In this document: piece after piece, positions 46,778-57,300 of the stretch
How the letters are laid out: the number at the start of each line of letters is the position of its first letter
Numbering within the stretch: position 1 is the stretch's first letter
Assembly: GCF_047511655.1 (NCBI RefSeq)
Contig: NC_133402.1
Coordinates: 67,956,951-68,020,950 of the forward strand
Reading direction: 5' to 3'
DNA length: 64,000 nucleotides
Origin: Castor canadensis
Taxonomy: Eukaryota; Chordata; Mammalia; Rodentia; Castoridae
The notes under the pieces: generated by a model
Seen by the model: the letters and a program-made list of their open reading frames with translations, nothing else
Told to the model about the DNA's origin: nothing
The model's database searches: none
Made by a program: the position numbers and the translations under genes

Positions 46778-49700
46778 GCAGTACTGGGGTTTGAACTCGG
46801 AGCCTATGCTCCCGAGTAGCTAGGATGACAGGAGTGAGCCACTGGCACCTGATTCTAATTTGGAAGTCTGAAATATGAAAACATCCCTGGTGAGAACTTC
46901 AGTAGGTGGTCTTTGGTCATTAATAGCATTTATCTTTCCTAGAAATCGGAGCCTCCACTAGTCCCTGTTCTGATACTTACTGTGGACCCTCTGCAGAGTC
47001 TGAAAAGGAGACCAAGGCCCTGGTTAATTTCATCAAAAACAACCTCTCTTCCATCAAGATGTACCTGACAGTGCACTCCTACTCACAGATGATAATCTAC
47101 CCTTATTCCTACGCCTACAAGCTGCCTGAGAACAACAAGGAGTTGGTAAGTAGACACGCTGGGAGAGAGGACCCTTCACTTTGCAGTTGTTTTCCATTCT
47201 AATCTTGGAAAAAAATGTAAGAATTTCTGTTTGTTCCTTTATTGGTTTTTTGATACTAGAGGCAAAAAATAATATTATAGAGTTATAATTATCTGGGATG
47301 GGTAAAATATTTTGATGCAGGGAATGGTCTTAAGACCTCACACGTGACTTACTCACTAACCTTCAAAACGACAGTAGTTCCATTTCCTCTGACTCCACCA
47401 CAATACTGACTCAAAGGATTATTTCAGACATATTTGGGATAATCAACAGAGTTGATTGCACACATAATCTTTGTCAGGTCAGTTGTGTTAAGTGGCTGTG
47501 AGCTGCCTTTCATCCCAACAGAGCATGGCAAATATCACTAGTTGCCATATCACTTTTGCCCATAAGACCCTAAAATTGCTTAGTAAATCAATCAATGAAC
47601 AAATGACATGAATGAGTCTTTCTACAGGGAATAGTGCAAAGAAATTTGAGCATCCTTGACTCAAAAAAACTAGCAGATTTGTTGGACGATCAAGCTATAG
47701 TCACACGAGCAGTGAGATATGATGAGTTTTATAGCAATTCACATGAACTGATACCACACATCAGTGCATAAACATTTTTAAGCATGTTGGAATCTTCCAA
47801 GCAATATTTTTTTTAATTTATGTAACATCTGGTTGCCAGAAGTTGAGGAAATGATATAAAAGAACAGGGAGAAGATTTAAATCATTCGAATTACACCAAA
47901 AAAATTATTCCTCTTAGACAATGACATAGACATTTGGCTACCTAAATGCATAAACTTGTCGGCCTAGTAACTATAAAAACTGGACATGGTTGTTTTCCCC
48001 TTCAGATTTAGTCTTTCAGAGACCAAATAAAATACGTAATGCCGTAAATATTTTGTGAGACAGAAAAATAGAAAAACAACCGATCTCCTAGAAAACTGAC
48101 AACTAAGAGTTGACAGAGTTCTTTTTAATTTTTCCCCAAAAGCTTCCCATTCTCTTTACCTGCAGCCAGAAAATCAAAGAAAACATCATTAGTGAGAACC
48201 ATGAAATAGTCTCCTTTCTAGTTGTGCCCCGTGTGTCCATGTTCCCCGTGGGAGTTCACACAGTCCTGCTTCCCCGAATGGGTGCAGTCAGCTCCTGGTT
48301 TCTGTCCTAGATTTCTGGACACCAGAAGGGAGGCTGTTGGAGCATGCAGTTTGCTTGACTCATGTGAACATATTTAAATTGCATCACATCACAAGAAGAA
48401 ACAGTCATAATAACTAAACCCAATGAATTAATAATTAAATAGTAAAACTAAAATCAGAAAACATATGAAGCATATCAGAAACAAATACACTCAGTTTGCT
48501 CAAAGCTATAGTCTTAGACATAAGTAGTAAAAAACTAAAACTCACCAGGAACATTAAAATGTTTTTTGGAATTGAGCTGCTTCCACAAAGGTTCAATACC
48601 TTTTCTTATTTGGAAAATAAGTTAAAGCCCTTTTTAGTAAAGAGATTGCAACTCTGTAAGTCTCCAAATTATTGTTGAAAAGGAATCATGGAAGTTCTGT
48701 CTTCAGAATCTTGTCAATAACTTTTGCAACTTCCTATGGGAATTTCATCCAGGAAAATTCCCCCAACTGGGAGTTAGTGGGTTTGTTTAGTGGGCCTATT
48801 TCACATGCCCCAGGCAACAATGGCCCAACAGAATGGTAGCTGGTGCTCTTCCCCAAGAGTCCTAGCTTCATGTAAAAGTAGCTAATGCCCATCAGCTACT
48901 CTCTGTTGTTTACAGAACGAATGCAAAGTGCAGTATGACTTTCTGATAGTCCAGTTACTCAGTGTAGACTCCTCTACTGTAACACTATGCTATCTTCAAA
49001 GGAAGTTTTAAGGCTCAAGAAAAGAATGTATTTACATTTCCAAATCCTGATGGATAGTGAAATATTAAACTGTGTGGTTTCTTTATTGTCAGAAGAAATT
49101 AAAACTGGGAGACATAGTAGAAAATGCTCCCAAGCCTAGCCACACTGCTGCCCTAGTGGGCATGAGGAAGCTTCCAGTCTTGGGTTCATTCCCCACCCCA
49201 CAAAGATGCCTACTCGACGTTATTTAATAATACTGATGATGATAATGATACTCCTCAAAGAGAAGAATAGATAGTCAGAGGAGAATCCAACCAACCAAGT
49301 ATTTTATCATGCTACACAAATTGACCAACACAAAGGTAACAATTCCAAGACACTGTCTTGCACTACTTCTCTGAATTAGAAAAATAGACTATAATAGCTG
49401 GAAAAAAAACTTAGAAATTTCCTGGTTCTCATTTTCCAGTTGAGACAGTGTTGGTTAAGCCAACACCAGCAGCTGGGGCAGCCCTGGGTTTAGACATATT
49501 GGCTGCTAATAACTTTTTTGAGCTGCTACAATTTTGTGACTACATTCTATGCTGGTATCCTGGTTTTGCAGAACACTTATCAGAAAATCATGAATGGCAC
49601 AAAATACATATAATTACCTCTGCCTCTACACTTTGCTAACGGTTGACTCTGTTAGCTGACACGACTAACTTCTCAGGGCCCAGTCTTTGTGACTCTGGCC

Positions 49701-51282
49701 CATTTGTTTTCATTAGCCCCCAAAAATGGCACTAACCAGAAGAAATAGGACAGTCTTTCTGAAAAAAGTTATTAAATATAACCAAAAGATAGGAATAGAG
49801 TTCTAAAGTCTAACACCTCCCAGTCCAGTGGCACACCACTCACTGCCTCTTATTTAAAGTTTAGTTACTGAGCCACCAAGACAGAAGGCCACTGTTCCAC
49901 CCAACCATGTGAACAGAGTGCAAAACCATGTTAGAGGTAAACATAAAAATCAGAGGGAAGAAACGCTGTGATTAGGAGGGGGGCAGTTGCAGGGCCATGT
50001 GCCCAGCCACCAAGCTGTGATCTTGTCCCTGCCTAATATCTAGAGTGCAAGGCCAGAGTCCCACGGTCAGCAGGCTGCCAGCAGCTAAAGTGACTAGGGA
50101 ATGAGGCACAAAACATCTGCTTCAGAAATATCAGAATCTTTAATTCCACATGAAGACAAAAATAAAATTTTCAATGAGACAGCAGAATGCCTTCAATAAA
50201 GAAACAGGTTGCTGCTGCTGCATTACACACTTCGAATGACTCCTTGGCCTGATAAAATTGTCCTCCTGGGCCTTGTCAGGCAATCATCAGAAGCTTCATT
50301 GAGCGCCTAGGAAGTGCTTGTCATAATCCATGGCTCCTGACAATGTGAATTTATAAAATTCAGATACCAGACACCATACCAGCGAAGCACAGTGTTGGAA
50401 TTTTAATTATGCACAGTTGTAGGAATTCTTGACAGGAGGATGGTAAGGTATGCTGAAGCTATGCAATGAAGGTGATAGAGAGAAGGTGAGATTTGTTCTG
50501 TGCCTTGAAGTATGGACAGGACACGGGTAGCGGAAGAAGAAATGGGCCAGTTAAGCAAAGAGCCAACAACACATAGAGGTGTTGAAACGATGGAGGTGAG
50601 TAGAAAGGGGTCGGTCTGCTGGAGTGTTCTGGCTAGGGAAGATTAGAGATGAGGTTCAGTCAATTAAGTGACCATCTTGTGGAGGGACTTGAACGTCAGA
50701 GTGAATCCTGTGTCACAGTGGGCACTGGAGTTAGTGATGTGGTGAACAGGATGGCCACATTCATTGTAAGACTCCCACTCTAATTTGGATTTCAGAAAGA
50801 CAACAGATAATTTTTACTGTAACTATGTCCCAACTATTTCATGGGGCAGACTTGTACTGAAACAGTATTCACAGTTTACCTGAAATTTAAATTAACTAAG
50901 TATCATGCATTTTTGGCTAAATCTTATACCTCTACTGGTAAAGGGATGTTTTAGAAAGATTGACCTAGGAGAGATGTTTATCTATAAACACCTGTGATGT
51001 CATCACCTGTGATGTCATCAGCAGAGAAACACCTTTAAAACCAGTTGTCTTCCTTTTTAACGTTTTCCCCTAAGATAAACTCTCATTCACCATAATTATA
51101 TCTTTTATCTCACTTTCCTTTCAATCAATTTTGCTTCCCATCCCAAGAGGACATCTGGTGATGTTTGGAGACATTTTTGATCAGCATAACTTGGGAGTTC
51201 TACTAGTGGGGAGTGGAAGGAAAGCCAGAGGATGCCAGTAAACAAATACCCCACAAAGTACAGCACCCCTCTCCCCACCCCG

Positions 51283-51316
<34 letters not shown>

Positions 51317-54300
51317 CGCAAACACAGAATAATCCAGCCAAAATGTCAAGAGGCCTGAGGTTGAGAAACTGCTTTAGACAAAGATAAGAACACAGTCACA
51401 TTCCTGGCCAGAAGGACACGGTTCTCACTGGATCTTATGCTCTCCTCAAAAAGTAGAATCCAAAGTACAAATCTTGACTGCAGAGACAGGCACATCTCTG
51501 CTACACAGTGTTTATTTTCAAATTGTATTTGGGAGAAACACCACTTCTACCAAAAACAAACAGACGGCAGAGTCGGCTGACTCACACTTCACAGTTCCTT
51601 GGATTTTAAGGAGCTGAAAACTATGTTTGAGAGCAGCCAAAGGAAAGCTCTGGTTTTGGTTTCCGTCAGTGAAGGCATCTGGCATTCCCATATTCTTCTG
51701 GGCTCTGAGAAAGCCACAGGCCCTGCCCTCTTAGCCAGCCTGAACCTCTAATCTCAAGGCTCCTTTGGCTCCGAATCATATTTGTTTTTTCCAGCACCCC
51801 CCCAACCCCCGTGCTTTCTCCTCAGTGCCTCTTACAGATCCTAAGAGCACAACAATATAAAAGCTAAATTTCTCATTGGTCCCTTGCTGGAAGCTAGACA
51901 TTACCACAGGGCGGAAGGAAGGAAGGAACAGCAGCTACAGGTCATTCTGAGGCTCCGTGATCACATTCACCCACAGGGATGGTTAAACCAGGGATGTCAA
52001 GTTAGAAACAGAGTTCTGAAGAGAAGGCCTTTGAGTTGAGTTGTACCTCTGTTTTCCTGCTGTAACAAAGGCCTCCTGAAGATTACAAGAAGCAGTTCCC
52101 CTGTCACAAGGCAGGCTGTGGGCATGGAGGGTGGAATGAGGACAATGTGCACTGTCATGGAACGGGGTCTCTTTTTCATATGCTACCTGGAAACCTAGGT
52201 CAGAAGAAAAGCACACCCCCTGCTTATTCTTCTCGCCAGGTCCCTGGAGCCCAGAGCCTGGGGAAGCATTGCACTGCTTCATCCTTTGTCTCTTGGACTT
52301 TGAGCTAGGTGTGACATTTTAGACTCTGTCTTTTGCTCCAGGACCAAGGCCTCTTTTTAAGAAAACAGATGACAGGAGAACATGCATAAGACAGGGTAGG
52401 AAATTCATATCTGCAGACGAATAAAGCCTGGCCATGTTTGGCCTTGATTGAAAGCAAAGCTTTCTGTGAGCCTGGTTTATATTTAGCTCCCTTCTGTGCT
52501 TTGCAATGGGTAATGCCAGCTCCAGGACACTTCTTTTGAAGTTTGAAGGCCACAAGAAGTGGAAAAGAGCACAGGGTTTAAAGAAAGAAGAACCTAGCTT
52601 AAGTACCCACACACATACACTTATGGGGCTCTGTGCCTTTTTATCCTCTCTGAGTTTGGGTTCTTTTATCTGTAAAATGGGAATAGAAATACCCAGAGCT
52701 CCTCAAGAACACTTTGTAAAGTATAAGGTTTTATGCAAATGTTAGTCCTTATTTTGAGCCCAGTGAGCAAAACGATTAAGACTTGTTCCTCAAGTGGCCA
52801 GTTCCCAGGACAGTGTCATTAACCAGAGTTTCAAGATGTGGACAGAGTTTTCTGCTGTGTTGATGCTTCTTGGGTCTTCGTCATCTTGGTTCCTTTCTAC
52901 AAAGGAAACATACAGAGGAAGGAACTACCTCCCTAACATTTTAGCAAATGCCAGAAACACCTTTCTTGTGATGGTTCCTGGCAGAGGCCAGGCATCCAAC
53001 TTGGATGGGACATTCCCACTGAGCACGGACTGCACACATGGCATTCCATTCTGCTAGAAAATTCTGTGGTGGTGAAATGTAGACAGATAATGTTGGGAAG
53101 ATAAATGACTAACATTTGTGAAATTACTTGAACTCTTCAAAAGAAAAGACCCACACTGATTCCAGGGATTTTTGTTGAGATAACTGGAATTTCAAGTATG
53201 ATACTTTAAGTGATGAATGTCTAGCATGACTTTTTTTAAATGTGTCTTGGCTTTTGAGGGGCTCAGAGAAAAATTTCTTTTGTAATTAACGGAAATAAAG
53301 TGCCCAGAATGTAGCAACCCTCCAACCATTCCTACATGGTACCACCGCCCTCCCAAGATTCCCAGTTTCTGTTCAGCAGGGTCAGAGTATAGCCTGTGCC
53401 ATGCTTGGTACTTGGTACCCCAATTCAAATCTTCTCCATTTTTAAAGCCCTTTCACCCCGACATAGGGCTCAGTCAACCAACCTAGGCTAGGTGCCAAGC
53501 AATCTTCTAAGAATACAAAATGTACGTTCATCCTAGGTTCAGTGATGCACACCTATACTCCTAGCAGTACACAGGCTGAACCAGGACGATCCCAAGTTCA
53601 AGTCCAGCCTGAGCTACATGGCAAGACACTGTCTCAAAAGAAAAGAAAACAAAGCAAACAACAACAAAAGCAGAGCCAAAAATTGCTTCTTGCAAGGAGC
53701 TGAACTTCTGAGAAAACAGATGTGAAAACAAGTGATTGCAGAGTGATAGCAACTCTATCACCCCACAGAGGAGAGGGGCCCTGTGCTCTTCAAGAGAGTT
53801 GGGGGCAGATTAACAAAGAGGATGACCCTAAAAGTGAGTCTGAAAGAACAATACAAATTCTCCATGGAAGCAAAGGGGAAGCAAGGATTAGAGTGAAGGG
53901 AGAAGGAAATCCAAAGTCATGGAGGAAAGGGAAGGAAAAGGGTGTGTAAGGACTTGGTTGGAAAACCTATCTCAGAAAGAACATTCTGGAAAATGTACCT
54001 CAGAAGGAACTTGGGGGCCCACAAGTGACATGGCTTGAGAGAGAAGCCAAAAGAAGAGGTTGGACTTCAACAGAATTTGTGGATATCAAGGCAAGAACAC
54101 AACTGAGGACAAGAAGAGCAGAGGCCAAGGCACAAACTAAACGTCCCTTCACTGTGCACCCATGACAAGAGTAACACCCACCTTAAATGCTGCATCAAAG
54201 ACAGATCAACCGTTCCTGAAAGGTAAATGCCGGTGGAGGCCGAGAAAGCATGCGTCCACATCCAGAACCAATCCTGAAGAACTTCATTCCTACTAATTAA

Positions 54301-57300
54301 AAATAATAATTCAATAATTAAAGGGGGAAGAAAGAAAGAAATCTGGCAGAAGGCAGCTAGAGAAGGAATAGGAATTCATTGGAATCAGAGGTTCTGCCTT
54401 AGAAAAAAGCACACAATTAGAGTTTTCCTTTGGTGAGTACATAAAAGGAATTGTGGAGGAGTAGAAGGTGTACTGTTTATGTACCAAGAAAACTGTTACC
54501 TCACTGTACTTCACATCTCTAAGAGAGGGTTTTAAATCTCTTCCGAGCATTGTGCAATGTTTGTAGACAGTTCTAACCTCAATCAGTAATAGAACCTAAG
54601 GGTCCAGAGAAGATCCAAGAGTCGTGTCCTGGTTACAATAAGGTAAAACAACAGGTGCGCTATGTGTACATCATAGCAGTAAAGATCCTCTATGGTGAGA
54701 GAAAGCATGTCTTAATTTACCAGTTTGGAAATAGAGAAAAGAGAACCCTAAAATTTTCAAGTTACTGATCCAAAACTCCAAGAATAAGAAGATAATTCCA
54801 GGAAACTGGTTGCATCATTTCAGTGGAGCAGAACAGAAATTTATGGCATAAATTTTATAGCTCTTTTTTAAATTTTCTAATTTGCCACTTGGTAGAGAAA
54901 GCATCAACTTGGAAGCTGGAGTCCCTGGAATCTTAAGGGTATGCACTCAATGTGTTAGACTCCACGAATCTGGTTTTAATACTGGCATAAGGAGTAAAGA
55001 AAGCTCCTACTTTGTAAAAATGAGATTTTTCTGATTTCATCACCAGCTTTGCACTTTTCCAGGCATATGAACAAGAAGAAATTAAAATGTCAAAGTATGA
55101 AATATAGCAAGTTTCATAACCATAATGAATTGTGGCTATTTCTCCTGTAGTAATCCATCAGGTTTGCGTGTCTGTGTTCCCCTGACAGCCAAGTCAGGCC
55201 TTGCTTTGCAAGTGCTTGTTTAAACTGGTCATATGTCATGTAGTTGTGCAGGACTGAGCTCCTGGGACAGAGAGCCCTTGTCCTCTAGGAGTCATGTGCA
55301 GGAGCCTGGAAGGAAACAGTCCCACAAGAAAGCAATACTGCTTCTAAGAAAGAAAGAAAAATAAATAAATAAAACTATGTGTAGGTTAACACCCACTCCT
55401 ACTTTTAATTCTGGAGTTAAAATGTTCTGCATTTTGAAATGGGATCAATGCTCTGTAATTATCCAGTTTAAAGATCTTCCAGGCTGCAACTGTCACCCGT
55501 CATTGGACATCGTCAATTCCTGAGCACTTCTTTGCTGGCTTGACGGTGGCACTGACTGTACCTCCACTCACAAGTGTACTTTCACATGTGTAGTTTCCTA
55601 CGATCCCACCCTAACTCGAGTCATCCTGCTCCGATGCCGGTAGTGTTTGTTTTGCTTGGATATTTTTGTCTGTTTGACTTTTGAGCACCGAGGTAGAGAC
55701 CTCCTTGCCTTCTGTTTTTCTCTTACAAGCTCCCAAGACAAGCTAGAGAGAAGCTCACGATGAGTGTTGGAGAGAACGTTAGGGAAGAGGGCCCTTTCAC
55801 AAAAACTACTTGGATTGTATGACTAAGCTAGAAAAGCAGAAATGGGCTGGAAACGTATAAAATATACACCCAAATATGGCATCCGTGTCTTGAAAATGAG
55901 GCATGGGGCATGCAATTGTTTGGAAGTATTACCAGCTTTCAAAGCCAGAGGCTCAGCTCCTGGGGTTCCACATGTCAGGTCCGGCCTCTCCAAATAAACA
56001 GTAGAAACTCTCCAAATAAGCGAGTAGAAGTGAAAGACAGAAAAGGCATGGGTAGCCACCGGTAGAGGCAAAGTAAGCACTCAGTCCATCCTTGGGGTAC
56101 AGACATTAGGTCTGAGTAGAGGAAGAACTGGGTCAGGGGACCAGAGGTACACATAACCAGTCCCAGTCCCAGTCCCAGGTAAGGTCCAGTGGTCGGGATG
56201 TGATCCAGTTGGTCACCATCTCACGATTGGTCAGGCAGGACCTGGTCACAGTAAAACAAGTCATAGTGGCTAGGACATAGCTTGGACTCTTGTCACAAGA
56301 TGTTTATCCATCAGTCCTGTCCTGTCTAGATTCCCAGGTGGCTACAAGGTGACATCTCAGAGCAAAGACAGAGAAGCGTAAAATGGAGGCGGGGAGGCCA
56401 GGCTTTCTATGCTGCTTCCAGCTAACGTGTGTACCGAAATAAGGCGTCAGTGCACATTAGCAAAAGCAGCTCATTCATACCTGCAACAGCACTGTGCCTT
56501 ACTTCCTTCTTGCTGCTTCTCTTGCAGAATACCCTGGCCGAAACTGCTGCAAGCAAGCTCACCTCACTGTACGGCACCAAGTACACCTATGGCCCAGGAG
56601 CAACGACAATCTGTGAGTACTGGCTTCACACCACGCAAGGAAACACCTGCCTGCAAAGCAGCCAGTGGCTCCCACCACCTTTCTCTTCCAAACACGTCAC
56701 ACCTGTCTAGTGATTATGAGATATGTAATCCAAAAGAGAGAGAGAATATCCTTTTCAACCTTCAGAAACATCTGCTCTCTGTACATAATCTATTGAGCAC
56801 ATACTGGGTCCCTGATCCTCAGTAAGTGCTGAGAGAAAAAGGAAGGAAGGAGGGAGAGGAAAGAGAAAGTGGGGGAGAGAGACCAGAGCAGTCTGCAAAG
56901 AGCCTACAGGAGGGAGGCAAGAAGAGTATAGAGGCCGAAGTGCTGTGACATCACCAAGCAGGAGGATGGATCAGACCCATTCAGCCCCCAGCAGTGTGGG
57001 GATCACTTCCGGGTGAGGCCACACATGCTTATCTGAAGGATCATAGCAGGAGGAAGCACAGGAGAGAGGGTTTCCCTGGCTAAACAAACTGTGGGTAGGA
57101 AAGCTCCTGGAGGAACAAGCCACCTTCTGCAGGCAAGAGGTAACCTTGCAACCAGTCCCTCCAGGCCTGTAAACAAGTGGCAAGAAAGTTAGGGAGGGGC
57201 TGGACCCCAGAGCAACAGATGCTCCCCAGGTTCTGAAAGGAATAGGAATATACACAAGAAAAAAGACCCGGTTCTGTCATCACTGGGTGTCCAGTGCAGC

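Larger units (their letters stand above)
47146..56527 (+). other. CPB1 intron 9 (9.4 kb)
   Basis: The largest intron. Recognised contents are a tandem CRE-like repeat, a MER20 with a CA expansion, a MIR, a B1 and a (CCCAGT)n run at 56159-56178. The rest, including 47200-50900 and 53700-56100, shows no supported gene. Confidence 0.6.

Noticed and set aside
56409..56825. 138-codon and 93-codon frames overlapping CPB1 exon 10
   Set aside because: They read through both splice sites of a well-supported exon. Only 56528-56612 in the CPB1 frame is coding.
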